A DNA stretch of 64,000 bases from Pseudocercospora fijiensis CIRAD86 (GCF_000340215.1 NW_006921535.1:3520596-3584595), one strand, 5' to 3'; positions 11,224 through 24,855 are shown, counted from the stretch's first letter. A program made the numbers and translations. The notes: a model not told the origin generated them from the sequence alone.

Positions 11224-12538
11224 TTATATCTCAAAGTCTATGTCCACTCGTGATTTACCTTCTATACCATAAGCTTGGTCGCCATTCGTATCATCGTCAT
11301 CGTCTGGGAGGTCTTCTCCACCTTCCACCTCTTCAATACCCTCATCGAGATCCTCGATAGGATATGTGAGAATAGCCGCAACACCTCCAAGATTTTCCAG
11401 TCGCTTCCCGCTCTCGTGCATGCTGCTCAGGATCCTCACCTCGCCGCCCTGGGCCTTGACCTCATCGACCACCTTCACCCAGCGCTTGCGAGTCTTGATG
11501 TCTTGACTGCGGAACAAAGAATTTGAGATGAGTAGTGCGCCGCCGCCCTTGCCAACAGCACCTCGCTCTACTGCAGTCTCGCATTCTTTGGGACCGTACC
11601 ATGCTCGTTGATCTTCCTTTCTGATCATCTCGAAGAATTTGTCCATCAGTTGTGTTTCTCGAGCAAACTTTGTGTCGCTGAGTTTGCTCGTGACTGCAGG
11701 GCTACTGAGCACTTCGCTCAGACTGTGGAGATGGCCTGATGCAGAATGCGCGACTGTAATATTCGAGACGAGTTGTTGGAGCTGCGTGTTCGCTCCTGTC
11801 GTGGCCTGCCTCTTGATAAAGGCTTGAAAGCTGTTTGCCGTAAATCCAGGACTGGCTAAGAGGAGCGGCATGGGGTTGGCGAGGTCGATTTGTCGTAGTA
11901 GAGAGTCGAAGGTGATCTGGTAGAACCTTTCCAATGCTTTATCGTGATCAGTGGAGCCTGCGCGCTTCTTGGGTAGATTGACCTCGATCTTCTGTCGAAG
12001 AATCGTCTGATGTTCCGTTATTAGGCAGATGTTCGCCAGACCCTCTTGCATGACGACTGCCCACAGAATAGCCTTCTTGTCCTGGTCGATTGCCTCTTTG
12101 AGTGTGTCCAAAGCTACGCTGTCCCAGCCATCCGCCTTTTCCAGTGTGAAGTTCCGTTGCAACTCGAGATCTAGAGTATGAAAGCTGCCCAGCTTGACCC
12201 ATTTGTTCTCTTCGGCTACTTGCCCTGACACATGGAGCTGTCTTGCTTGGGGGTCGAAATCGAGCTTCGTAACGCGTACAGTGAGGTTCATGTGCACGCG
12301 CTCGTTGGAACGAGCGCCAGATCCGGACTCGGTTACAACTTTTCGTATAGCAGATGCGCGCAGCAGGTCGGTGGGTCGTATGAGGTTGTAGGCATGCCAC
12401 TGTTGACGAGTTAAATCTGGCTACACAAAGCGCAGGTTCTGGGACTAACATGCTCACCATGTCCTCAGGCTCTTCTGGCAGCAGTGTCGCGCTGCCAGAG
12501 CCATCCTTCTGCACAATGGCGTGCTTGATGAGTCGCAT
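11224..12538 (-). CDS. DOM34: ribosome-rescue factor Dom34/pelota
   Basis: Two exons on the minus strand: 12458-12538 and 11224-12399, giving 418 aa. With Hbs1 this eRF1-like protein binds empty A sites of stalled ribosomes and promotes subunit splitting in no-go and non-stop decay. The N-terminal Sm-like domain starts MRLIKHAIVQKDGSGSATLL and continues PEEPEDM across the intron to WHAYNLIRPTD, a family hallmark. Next is the central domain with ALERFYQITFDSLLRQID, then the C-terminal eRF1-3-like domain (GGEVRILSSMHESGKRLENL). It lacks the GGQ motif of eRF1, as expected for pelota. The C-terminus is acidic (a run of five Asp). An in-frame ATG 24 nt upstream would add eight residues; MRLI was preferred by family. 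A 245-bp gap separates it from the divergent aldo-keto reductase, so the promoter is probably shared. Confidence 0.95.
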
Positions 12539-12783
12539 CTCGAACGTCCTTTGCTTGAGCAATGATGTTTTGTCAACGTTGTCGAAGTCGAAGTCGAGTC
12601 ATGGAGTTCCTAAGCTCCACAAAGAATCCCGGCCCGCATCGGCATGTGGGGTCTTGGGCGCGCCCAGTGACGCACTCCAGGTGAATGAACTCTACGCTCA
12701 CTCTCTCTCCTCTCCGCCATCAACTCTTGCCATTGACATCTCATCAGTCATTGCATTATTGTGCGTGCATCCAGTGCCTTGGC

Positions 12784-14319
12784 ATGAGCGCTCTTCGCAG
12801 GATCACGATCCTTGCGAGACAAACTTCACGATCATCACAGCATCGAGCCTTCTCAACCAGCATCCCAGCCATGGTGAAATTGGACGTCAGCTCAACGGTC
12901 AAGCTGCCATCTGGTCACGAGATACCCATGCTCGGTTTCGTAAGTAACATCTAGAACTGTTCTATAGATAACTCCTGTTACGGTCCAGCCTTATGAGCTT
13001 TGATCTCCCCCACCCTGGAATCTGCACATCCTGGCTGTCGAAACTTCCCGCTTTGTCTTCGGTAACGCTGTGTTTCATCTGCTGATGAATTCAAGTGCAC
13101 AGGGCGTGTATCAAACTCCCGCAGATGTAGCCGAAGATGTCACAGACCATGCGATCAAGAATGGGTACCGCCATGTGGACAGTGCTACGGCCTACAGAAA
13201 CGAGGAACCGTCGGCGAAGGTAGCATCGCGCCGTTGACAATATCATCTGCCATCTTGACTGAGAAGACATTCTAGGGCATGCTCAAGTCTGGCATACCTC
13301 GCGAACAACTGTTCTTCACGTGTAAGTCTACCAGCGTATCGATGGCTACGTTCGTAGTGTCAGGAACAGCGATTCAGTCCAGGCTCTAAGTTTGGTGTGA
13401 TGTTTTATGCAGTGTGATGAAGGAGCACTTGCTAATCCTTGCGTTCATCGCTTAGCGAAGGTCCCTCCCAAGTCCATAAATTACAAGGATGCTAAAGCCT
13501 GCGTCGACGAGTCATTGAAGAAGACAGGCCTCGACTATTTTGATCTCTATCTGCTCCATGCCCGTGCGTCTAAACCCATTCAAGCCTCTTCCATGTTAAA
13601 TGAGACTGATCCATTGTCCAGCATATGGTAGCAAGGAAGGCAGATTGGGCGCGTGGAAAGCTCTAGTCGAAGCCGTCGAAGAGGGCAAGGTCAGAAGCAT
13701 CGGTGTTTCCAATTATGGCGTGCACCATCTCGATGAACTGGAGCAATGGCAGAAGGTGCGGGATGACTTCGGACGGCATTTAGCATGCTATCATGCTGAC
13801 CGATAGACAGGCGAATCCAGACAAAGCTGGTGTGTTGAGCGTCAATCAGGTTTGGAAGGGCAGCATGAATTCGGACATTGCGAGATGCTGATACGCTTCG
13901 CAGATCGAACTGCATCCGTGGCTCGCTCGGAAAGATATCGTGGATTGGTGCGAGAAGCGCGGCGTCGTGCTTGAGGCCTATTCACCACTTGTCAGAGCGA
14001 CCAGATTCGATGATCCACTGCTAAAGCCACTTGTCGCAAAGCACAACAAGACACCGAGCCAGATATTGCTTCGTTGGGGCTTGCAGAAAGGCTTCGTGAT
14101 ACTGCCAAAGAGCGTCACGCACAAGCGCATCGAGGAGAACAGAGACCTGTATGACTTTGATCTTTCGAAGGTATGCATATGCTTTAAGCGGCTTGCGAGA
14201 AGTTCTTGGGTCTTCTGCTGACCCGATATCAAAATTGACAGGATGATATGGCCGCTCTACACACGGACAAGTATGAGCCTTGCGCCTGGGACCCGACCAA
14301 AGCGCCACTCAGTTCGTGA
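12784..14319 (+). CDS. aldo-keto reductase with possible mitochondrial presequence
   Basis: Eight exons: 12784-12939, 13103-13219, 13276-13321, 13456-13563, 13622-13755, 13811-13849, 13904-14170 and 14242-14319, giving 314 aa. All introns are GT-AG and frame-keeping. It is an NAD(P)H-dependent reductase of the AKR superfamily (Gcy1-like), acting on aldehydes or ketones. The catalytic tetrad is visible: Asp78 and Tyr83 (HVDSATAYRNE), Lys108 (FFTSK) and His141 (YLLHAP). The cofactor-binding end reads ILPKSVTHKRIEEN. The first 29 residues are Arg/Ser-rich without acids (MSALRRITILARQTSRSSQH), as in mitochondrial targeting peptides. A second ATG at codon 30 (MVKLDVSSTVKLPSG) is where most family members begin, so two forms are possible. 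The substrate cannot be told from sequence. Confidence 0.9.
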
Positions 14320-15294
14320 AGAGGTTCTTGTCAGGATGTACTCCGGGATTGACGTGCGTGCAAGGCGGTGGGCTGGTCTGGCAATTCGGCTTCGGCCATA
14401 TGATGAGCTATGCCTCTAAGTTTGCGTCAAACGTGCTGTGAATGTCGCAGCGCCCGGCGGCGGGGTCATACGGGCAGCTGCTGTCACAACATAAATCGAA
14501 CAGAAGGAAATGCGACTCGCAGCTTTGCGCGCCGCTGACTCCATCATTCTCGCCCAGCTCAAGCTTGTCGGGTCATAGCGCATGGCAGGACACCTCATCA
14601 GCTCTTGAGCCGTCACAGTGACAGCGTAGCATCCGTTGTCAGAGGATCGGCCAGTATGCTGTGCTTGTGACCACGAAAAGTGACGCCAGTCCATCACCGG
14701 GCCTGTCTACAACGCTGCCCGATGGTGTGTCTTGATTGGCTGGCCGTTCTCCTGCGTGACCTGAGAGTCTGGCGATCTTAGCTCCTCCACTCCGTTGCGA
14801 ACGCCGAACGGTACAGAGGTACATTTCCAGATGATTTCATGCTCGCTAGAGTCTCCACCTGTTCGGCAAAGATGAGGGTTGCGGGGAGAGCTGTGATGCA
14901 TTTCGAGCGCGTGAGAAGTCCGCTCCGGCGCAACGGATGGGAAGGAGGTGATGAGGTGCCACTGCCAAGCACGAGGGATCGCCGCGTGGACGACACGAGA
15001 TCGTAGCAGCACGAACAGCAGATATCCGGTTGATGAGTCGGGTAAGTGGAGTCGCACAGGTGAAACGTGAAATTTATTATTATTTCCAGCAAATGCTCAT
15101 CATCCTGCTGGATCCCGAGAGACACGTGATGTGGCTCTGTGGCTCTGTGGCTCTGTGGCTGATGGGGGTCGTCACAAAATTCTCCGACCTCGCGCTAGGC
15201 TCAACCGAGGCCACAGCAAAAGATCCCTTTGAAAGTTCGTCGGCTGGAGTGGTTCATGCAAGAGCCCCTGCATAGCTAGGGTGTGCAGGACGCG
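14320..15294. other. intergenic region without a supported gene
   Basis: Overlapping short open frames on both strands show no domain or splice pattern. An 8-bp tandem repeat (15132-15160) lies near its right edge. RIP-damaged DNA begins at about 15.3 kb. Confidence 0.5.
15132..15160 (+). repeat. 8-bp tandem repeat TGGCTCTG, about 3.6 copies
   Basis: Three perfect copies of TGGCTCTG from 15132 and a partial fourth. Non-coding, just before the piggyBac relic. Confidence 0.85.
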
Positions 15295-18200
15295 CTTTGC
15301 TATAGATAGCATAGTAAATTATCGCTTGCTAGGCTAGTATTAGGGATAGCGCTATTACTATTTTTCACACTCCGTAACCGGCTCTTCTTTAACTCGTTAG
15401 TTGTCCGATTAACTTTAAGCCTCGAAGGCTATTTTAACTGCTCTTTTATATAAATAGCTTCTTCTTAGTATTATAATAGCGCTCTATTTAATAGCGATAA
15501 TAGTAACGATAGCTACTAGTCCGATATCGATAAGGATGCGGTTTACGACGTTAGTACGCTCGGTATAGAGCCGGAAGAGGAAATAGGCGAGATTAAGGCG
15601 CAAGAGGTAGTTATAGGTTGCGAGAAGATTAGAGCGACTTATAGTATAGAATACGAGCCGAATAGCAGAGACAATAAGCCTCTCGTTGCTAGCGATATTA
15701 TTAATAGTATATTAGTCGAGGAGGGTATACTAGATATATTAAACCTAGTAATAGCACCGGATTAGTCGCGTTTAATAGATAGTATAAAGTACGTGCCTTT
15801 AGAAGGTATAAAGTGCGAGGTAGAAGTGCGCCTACTACTAAATAAGGCCTTCTTCGAGGGTATAGATTACCGCGGTAAGGCCTTCGAGAAGTTGACTTCT
15901 AAAGACTACTAGAATATACTATAGCGATATTTCTAGCAGTTATAGACTAATGAGGTCTATAAGAAGTTAGTATTCTATACTAACGAGTATACGAGGGATC
16001 CGAAGTTTAAGAAGATAAACAATAGTAGTATAATTAAGGTAGTAGTGTCCGGAGCTAGGTAGAAGAAGACCTATCTATATAAGATAGCGATCTTCGTAGG
16101 AATTATTATTTATATGTCCGCTGTCTAAATAGACGATAAGTCGGACTTCTAGCGGTCTAATAGATATTAGCCGTCTTATTCTATTACTAAGAATATATCC
16201 GAGAAGAGGTTTAAGCAGTTAAAGGCCTATCTATAGTATAGCGAGCCTATCGAGTCGGGCAAGGGCAACCCGCCGTAGTTATAGGTTTAGTAGATAGCTA
16301 ACTACCTAAGAAGCCGGATTTCGAAGGTTTATATACCTAGTACTAACATTAGCCTAGATAAGGTCCTCGTATAGTTTACTAGACGCTCTTCTTATATAAT
16401 AATAATAAAAGGCAAGCCCTGCCCTATCGGCTATTATGTGCTAGCTCTGTGTTATGCTAGATTTATCGTTTCTTAGTTATTCTCGTTACCTACTAAGAAG
16501 TAGGGTTTTAAGAAGGCAAGAACACCTCCTAGCTTCGAAGGTCTAATTCTCGTCTATAAAGAGCTTACCGAGGACTAAACAAATAAGCGGAGCTAGCGCA
16601 ACCGTCGCACTATTAAAGCCGATAGTTAGAAAGGTAGAAACCGGCGTAGAAGGGTAAAGAATATTAATATAGGTAATTAGGTTGATGCTCCGCCGAGCCT
16701 TTATAAGTACGCCGACCTCTACGCGAGGCCGCTAGCGGTTATAACCGAGCTAGTTATAGCGTAGTCTATTAACCTTAGGTCGCAGTTATCGAGGCTTTAT
16801 AGAGCCGTCCTATTACTTCTATTACAACTGCTATTCTAGGAGCGATTCTACTACGTTTACCTAGATAATCTATTTAATAATATACCTCTCTTTACTATCC
16901 TTAGATAGTGTAGTATCGCTGCAACTAGTACGGTACAAGCTAGGTCGAAGAACTAGCTATAGGCGGGTGCCTTATTCTCGACACCCTCTAGTAAGACTAT
17001 TAAGCTATATCGCAAGTCGATACGGTTTCCCTTCGATATACAGCTTTATAGGGCAATTTACAATATAGCGGCGCCTATCTAGCAGGACAGAAATCTCGTT
17101 TAAATGCTAATAACTAGTTACTAGCCTATAGACCGAGAATCGAGGGAACGACGGAAGCCGAGAGACACTAACGCCTACATTCGCAACTACGTTAGGCTAC
17201 ACTAGACCGAAGGTAAGGAGGTTAAATACATACCGAAATACGCCGCTTATTACAATAACTATATAGGTAGTGTCGACATTTACGACTAGCTTAGGTTCTA
17301 TTATAGCACTTAATACAAGGCCTTTAAGCCGTAGCATTTGCTATTCTACTTCCTTCTCGACGTAGCCGTAATTAACGCCTATCTCCTATACCGCAACGCC
17401 TCTATAGCTAACAAGGTAAGGGATCCAACCCTTATATAGCAGCGTAACTTCTGTATACGACTCGCCTAGAATTTAGTCTAATAAGGAGCCTTAGTATTAG
17501 GTCCTATTCGAATAGTAGAGAGAGAGGCTGCCGTAGTAGTAGTAAGAAGCCTGCCTCGCATACCTAATAGCCGCTTTACGAGTAGCTATATATACGCTAA
17601 TTATAACGCAGGCGTAGCGAGGCCTCGTCGTTACTACTTTAAGAAGGGAGATAGTATTCCGGACAACTTGCTACGGCTTAATCGCAGTTATAGGTATATA
17701 ATAAAGGTCACTCTTATAAAGCCGAAGAGATGCTAGCTCTATAAACTAACTCGTACTAGTTAGAAGCTTAAGTAGTAGCCTATTAACCTATATAGAAGAC
17801 GAGAATACGAGGCTACGAAGACCTACCTTAATTGCGGACCTAAATATAACCTATGTAGTCTATACTGCTATAACTAGTATAATATTAACGATATCCGCGC
17901 TTACCGAGAGGCTTAGAGGCTAGTATTTGCTAACGACCGACCTTTAACTACTAACAACTCGACTTCTACGAGTACTTTAGCTATTGCAACACCGGCTCGG
18001 CGGCCTTCTATTAAGCCTATAACAACGACGACAACAACACCTTTAGCTCTTTTACTTCCTTCGTTAAATCTACTACATTAGACGCTAATTAATTAAACTC
18101 GGAGGCTCTAACAACCTCTTCCTCAATTTAAGAGCCTTCTATAGTAGTAGGCTCTTCCTTTACTATAACCCCCTTACGTACGGCCTGCGCTTACTACTAC

Positions 18201-18765
18201 TGCTATACGTTTAAATCTACCCTTAAGTCCTTTACCTACGCTTCTACCTTGTTAAGGCGCTTAAGAATTGCCTTAGACTAGTTACTAGCAGTCGACAATC
18301 GCTACTTTAATAGACTTCGTAGTAGTACGAGCTACCGCACCTCTTCTACGCTTAATTTAATACCCTTCGAGCGGAGCCTACGGCGCTAACGAGACTCTTC
18401 CCTAGTGCGGAAGTGCGTACGTAGCTATTATAAGTTAGCATCTATATTCTATAGGTCTATAGTCTATAAACCTCTCGCTTTAGTATGCTTAGCGGCATTG
18501 TATTCCTTTACTTGCTTAGGTTTAACTAGCAAAGTTAATCTCTAAGGGTGCGGCGGCCTATAAACTACCCTCCTTGCTAACCCTAATCGATACCCTATCC
18601 GGAGCGAGGTCGGCTGCAAAGGAAGGCCTAATCGGCGTTCGCCGCACTACCAAAATTAATATAGAAAGTAGAACCATTAGTAGGACTAGTTCGCTAAGAA
18701 TCACCGAGATAACCTTTAAAGGGATGGCTGCTTCTCGAGCGCGCCTATAGCACTAACAGGCTTCA
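15295..18765 (+). mobile_element. RIP-degraded piggyBac-like DNA transposon
   Basis: A long plus-strand frame broken almost only by TAG/TAA carries the piggyBac transposase core. First comes a segment with LDKVLV near 16.35 kb, at the first catalytic Asp, followed by KGKPCPIGYYVLALCYA. Near 16.86 kb is VYLDNLFNNIPLFTILR, the second Asp. Near 17.25-17.4 kb come KYAAYYNNYIGSVDIYD and FYFLLDVAVINAYLLYRNA, the third Asp and the conserved end of the DDE domain. A C-terminal Cys-rich tail (CGPKYNLCSLYC, near 17.85 kb) fits the zinc-binding domain of the family. The part beyond 18.0 kb is unassigned. Edges are set by where RIP-like composition starts and stops. I could not find a convincing TTAA target pair or matching inverted repeats. 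Identification of the family is from motif order. Confidence 0.75.
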
Positions 18766-19632
18766 CGCTACAGTAAGCTTGGTAGTGACGACCAAGATCG
18801 TTTACTTCCTTGCTTATGTACACAACACACCCCCTGGCATCTCCGGTTCAACGGGCGCGACTCAGCCTTCTCAAACAACTGACCACCTACCAGTCATGCA
18901 ATTCTTATTACTCGCCGTTTCAACGACCACAAAGATCCCTGCCCCCCCCCCCCCCCAGGTTTCCTCTTGGCGGCTCTCCGGGTTGCGGTCTGCTGCTGTC
19001 ATCCTGTCATCAGCCCGCAGCACCTCTTGGACGTCTCGTGTCCAAGCATTACCCGTACCTGAAAGAGCCACATCCGTCATATTCAGGTCCACCTTCGACC
19101 CTGCGCCCGGAGCTGGGAAATATTTTCGCGCTGCGACATTGTTCTCATAATCCGAAAGCTTCCAAACATCCACCGCAGATCTTTCTAGCCTTTCCCGGCC
19201 TTCTTGGGGCATTCCACCGGCGGCTCTGGGAGCCCGCCGGTGCGGTGGTCGAGGTCACAAGAGAATAATGCAAGGATCTATGTCGTGGCGCCTCCTCGCG
19301 CAGTCAAGCGATGCAACCATCCATGCCTTTTGCGGAGAAGACTGCCTCTCCAGCACTTCTTTTCGACGATCTTGACGTGCGCGCTGTGCTGGCATATCCG
19401 TCGCTGGGCACTTAGGGTAATGACCCTGGTTTGCTGATGTCGATACATAAGGGCAGGGTGGCCAGTTCCGAGTGTGCTCTAACGACCTCATTTCCATACG
19501 AGAACCTACGCTCGCGTGGTCAGGGACGTTACGTATCCTGTGCTGTTGGTTACAGCACGACATCTTTTGTGTATCTTCCCTCTCCCACCCTTGTTCTAGA
19601 CCATCTCCAACACTCTCCTCTGTGCTAACAGT
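18766..19632. other. intergenic region, glucanase promoter
   Basis: Normal-composition DNA after the piggyBac relic. It holds a run of 15 C (18942-18956) and the upstream region of the exo-glucanase gene. No gene is supported. Confidence 0.5.
18942..18956 (+). repeat. poly-C run of 15
   Basis: Uninterrupted run of fifteen C in non-coding DNA; such runs are rare in this window and length errors are likely in sequencing. Confidence 0.9.
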
Positions 19633-21131
<1,499 letters not shown>

Positions 21132-22293
21132 GGGTGGTGAAGAGGTGAGTGCTCATGTGATAGCTTTGGTGCGTCTCATACTGACACAGGACGACCAGCC
21201 GGGCGCTATCGTCCATTTCTCACGGGTTCCAGCTCGGCGCTGTATCGTTGGAGACGTTCCATGGAAAGAGCACGATGGCTATGATGTCGATGAATGATGA
21301 GTGTGATGAAGAGACGGAAGAAATGATTATCTTCGATGATACCCTCGTACCGTCGTTGCCGTTCGGCACGCTGTCTCCCGCGTTTCGGGAACTGTGTGGT
21401 TTCGCGAACACCGCCGGTTTTGCGCTGTATGTACATAGGATGGGAAAAGATGCAGTCAGAACAGTGATACGTGAGGTTTTCTGATCAACCTTGCTTATCA
21501 CACACGCATGGCGCCAATGCGGCAGGGGCCGACACAGGCCCCCTCACTGCCGATCATCTCCTCGCGTGGTCGAGATGATGATTATTATTGTGGAGAGGTG
21601 GAGAGAGGCAGGAGGGCACTTCACTCTGCAGACGAACAAGTGCTGCCATCACAGCTTCCACTGACAATTTGACGTGTCTCGCTCTTCGCCCTCTCTGGGC
21701 GGCCATGTTCCTCGCACTTTCCTTTCCAGAGATGCAAGGACACTTCGCGGCGGATTCGCGAAAGTCTATTCGCCGAAATTTGATTCTCGCCAAGCAGGGA
21801 GACGGTAGCCAGCCTGGCGCTCTGTATGGACCGCGCTTGCTCTGGCTTTGCGCCTCCTCATGGCTCGCAACGGCCGCCATCCCCTTAACGAATTCCTTGG
21901 TTAAGTCCGACGAACTGAAGTAGAGCAAGATTCCTTACTCTACTAGTCGACATCCAAGTTTTGCCGCTGAACCCCGACAGCCAACGAGTTATTACAGGGG
22001 ATGCCTGGTGCGATAGCATGGCCTCATCCCCCCTACCGACCACCCGTCCAGCCGCTGCGCTATAAGATGACAGCCTTCCTCTGCGCTCCGAAAGCCTTGT
22101 GTGCCCTGCTCTCCCTTCGTTGCCCGGAAGCCCTTTCGTCCAGCCCAGTCGCTCGTTATTATTGACACCCTCACTCTCGTTAAACCCAGTCACTCGTTCA
22201 AATCACTCACACTCGTTTACCTCGAAAATACACTGCGCGCGACGATAACCGCCTCCGAAACAACCTCGAGCAATCGCGAAGAAATCGGCAAAC
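21132..22293. other. intergenic region
   Basis: 3' flank of the glucanase and upstream region of the Kre9-like gene. A plus-strand frame to 21484 has an acidic run but no family match. No other gene is supported. Confidence 0.4.
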
Positions 22294-23277
22294 ATGTCCG
22301 ACTTCTCCCTCTTCAGCCTCTTCACCGCGGGCCTCGCTTGCATGATCCCGCTCACTGCCGCCTACACTAAGCCAGTGGGCGATCAGCCAAAGGTACGAGA
22401 AAAGCGCAGCGCAGATTGCTCGAGATGGAAACCTTGTGCGACGCGCCTCCTTGCGCGCGAGCACCATCTGGTGTGTTGTACGTGACAGCTGACAATCCTG
22501 ATGTTTCAGGGCAACCCAATCTCCCAGCCAGGCCTCAACTCAGTTGTGCCAGTCGGTAAGCCCTTCACCATCACCTGGCAGCCAACCACTCCGGGAACTG
22601 TCACTCTGGTCCTCCTCAAGGGCCCGAGCTCGAACGCTGTGCCACAGTATCCAATCGTCGAGAAGACCGAGAATAATGGCAGCTACGTCTGGACTCCAAA
22701 GGATGACCTGGAGCCAACCGACAACGCTCAAGGATACGGCATTCAGCTGATCGACGACGCCACCGGTCAATACCAGTACACTACCCAGTTCGGCATCTCC
22801 AACCCAGATTACAAGAAGCCAGTGAGCAGCAGCAGCAGCAGCAGCAGCAGCCAGTCCAAGACCCCAACTGCCCCAACTTCTTCCAGCTACAACTCCAAGG
22901 CACCATACCCAACGGAGACTCCTCTCGTCGTTACTGCCTACACAACCTACTGCCCAGAGAAGACGACTCTCACCTGGGCCAACTACACTTACACCACCTC
23001 TGGAACGATCACCCTCCCATGCCCAGGTGGTTGCACTGTCACTGCTCCATACTCTGCTCCAAAGGGCACTGGCGTTCCCAGCTACCCCCAGAACATCACC
23101 ATGGTCGCCCCCACTGGCTCCGTTCCATCTACACTCTCGACTGCTTCGGCCACTTCTCCAATTGCCAGCGCTACCTACCAGGGCCCGCCAGCAGCTTCCA
23201 CCGGTGGTGCCTCCAGCCTGGCGATGAGCTTCTTCGGTGTCGTCGCTGCGGGTGGTGCTGCTGTCCTCGCTATCTAA
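22294..23277 (+). CDS. Kre9/Knh-type Ser/Thr-rich GPI-anchored wall protein
   Basis: Exons 22294-22392 and 22510-23277, 288 aa. A signal peptide (LFTAGLACMIPLTAA) leads into a Kre9/KNH-type beta-sandwich domain: SQPGLNSVVPVGKPFTITWQ, then VTLVLLKGP and YGIQLIDDATGQYQYTTQFG. Such proteins are cell-surface glycoproteins linked to beta-1,6-glucan or the GPI layer. A run of nine Ser coded by an AGC microsatellite (22825-22851) starts a Ser/Thr/Pro-rich stalk. A small Cys module follows (YTTYCPEKTTLTWANYTY and LPCPGGCTVT). The C-terminus has a small-residue site (GGASS) and a hydrophobic tail (FFGVVAAGGAAVLAI), fitting a GPI anchor. Function beyond wall location is inferred. Confidence 0.88.
22825..22851 (+). 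repeat. (AGC)9 microsatellite coding poly-Ser
   Basis: Nine uninterrupted AGC codons inside the Kre9-like gene at the junction of the folded domain and the stalk. Likely to vary in length between strains. Confidence 0.95.
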
Positions 23278-23689
23278 GTGGATCACAACTAGAGTCAGAA
23301 AGTGTGGCTGTGAGGAACTGTATACATTGGACCCGGCGCGGCATTTGCGTTTCCTTGTAACGAAGAATTGTGGTTATGGCAGATAGCCTGCTGAAATGTG
23401 TACTTTACTCTGGCTCGCGCAGTCGACGCGAAATGACATCTGTAATGTGCTGCCATACATCTCAATCTTGCAGCGCGTCACTCCGAGACGCGAATCAATA
23501 GAACTCTGGGATGTGAAGATGGGCAGCGCCAAGTCAAGGTGGATAAGCGCTACTGATTTTAGGACGAACGCCAAGCGTGGAGGTACGGCATCCTTCCAAT
23601 CCTTCCAATAAGTATCTTCTGCGCTTCGCTTCAATTACACCGTATATTCACAGGTAATGCATTCATAAAACAGGACGCACACATTGTGC
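23278..23689. other. intergenic region
   Basis: 3' flank of the Kre9-like gene. The lost or unresolved 5' exons of the Ecm33-like gene may lie here, but I cannot define them. Confidence 0.35.
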
Positions 23690-24855
23690 TCCCAGCACAA
23701 GTCATGGCGAAATCGACAGAGTCACTATCAGCAACAATCCTTACTTGACTAGCCTCAGCTTTCAACCTATCAATGTCACAGGCTCTTCGACAGATGGTGC
23801 AAGCAGCCAGTCTATTGAGGTTGAGCTACCTCGTGCAGTATGTCGTCCCCCAGAAAAGACCTCGCATTGCTGTAGCGGCGACGAAGTGCTTGAAAGCCAT
23901 GAGTAAAGAGAGCAGCAGTGTCTCAAATGTGCGCGCTCTGGGTGAGAGTGCTGAGACAGTACTGCTGCCGCCACACAGTTGCCTTAGCCGTTCTTGTTCG
24001 TCCGCAGTGATGCTCAACGTCTACTGCAATCATTCTTCCTACAGAGCTCTTGCTGACCATGCTTCTTCTTCGCCAGACATGCTCAAAATATCACCCCACG
24101 AAATTGCTGGTCAATTTCGATTCCTTCACTGCAACGGGTGAATGGCTCCCTTGCTCGAATTTCGAACGGCATGAGCAGTTCAATGGCGCACCGCTAGTGG
24201 AGCTCCAAGGCTCGTTCGAGGATATAACTTTTCCAAATCTGCAGACAGTAAGCGGAGCAATGTCTGTAAATTCCACTGAGGGCATGTCCTGCACCCCGCT
24301 CGACGAGCTGTATCGAAGCGGCGTGGTTTACGGCAACTATACCTGTCGCACTGCAAACGATACGAAGACCTGACAACATCAGGCAGCGCAACTACAAGCC
24401 CAGACAACGCGTCTGAAGACGGCGGTAACAGCTCAAGCACTCTTAGAATTGGTCTTGGTGTTGGCTTAGGAGTGGGCCTTGGACTTCTGCTTGCTTTGGG
24501 AATCCTTTTCTTCTGGGTTCGACAACGGAAGCAGCGTCGTAGTAGTAAAGCATCTTCTGATAATGCTCCTATTGCTGAGAAGGATGGCTCCGAAGTAGAT
24601 CGAGCCAATATGCTGGATGCTAGCTCAACGCAGAAACATGAACTGGAACAGCCAACGGGCGAGCTTGGCAACGGTTACGATGCCCAGGAGCTTCCAGCAA
24701 AGCTCGAGACTGAAGTTGAACTAGCACGCACTGGATCGACCAAGGCGCTTGCAGGAGTCGAGTCCAGACATGAAATGCCCGCAAGCGAGACGCCGCCGGT
24801 AACTGAGCAGAAAGATCCGGTTGATGATCATCAGATTCAGAAGCGATATACATAG
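23690..24855 (+). pseudogene. Ecm33-like membrane/wall protein gene, apparently broken
   Basis: Four segments with family-like sequence lie in different frames. About 23.70-23.84 kb reads IDRVTISNNPYLTSLSF and ends before a good GTATGT. About 24.08-24.18 kb reads NCWSISIPSLQRVNGSLAR. About 24.18-24.37 kb reads VELQGSFEDITFPNLQTVSG followed by the closing Cys pair (MSCTPLDELYRSGVVYGNYTC). About 24.37-24.855 kb holds a Ser/Thr stalk, a membrane span (IGLGVGLGVGLGLLLALGIL) and a charged cytoplasmic tail. The repeat pattern is that of receptor-L/Ecm33 proteins of the cell surface. An intron with branch GCTGAC and acceptor CGCCAG at 24079 could join the first two. The shifts near 24.18 and 24.37 kb have no plausible intron and look like frameshifts. 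No signal-peptide exon was found. Sequencing error is the alternative. Confidence 0.5.

Noticed and set aside
14416..15125. Overlapping minus-strand frames of 93-116 codons
   Set aside because: They overlap each other in different frames, lack domains and are of intergenic character.
15380..18730. TTAA sites as exact piggyBac ends
   Set aside because: TTAA occurs near both edges, but the sequences inside do not form inverted repeats, so the borders remain approximate.
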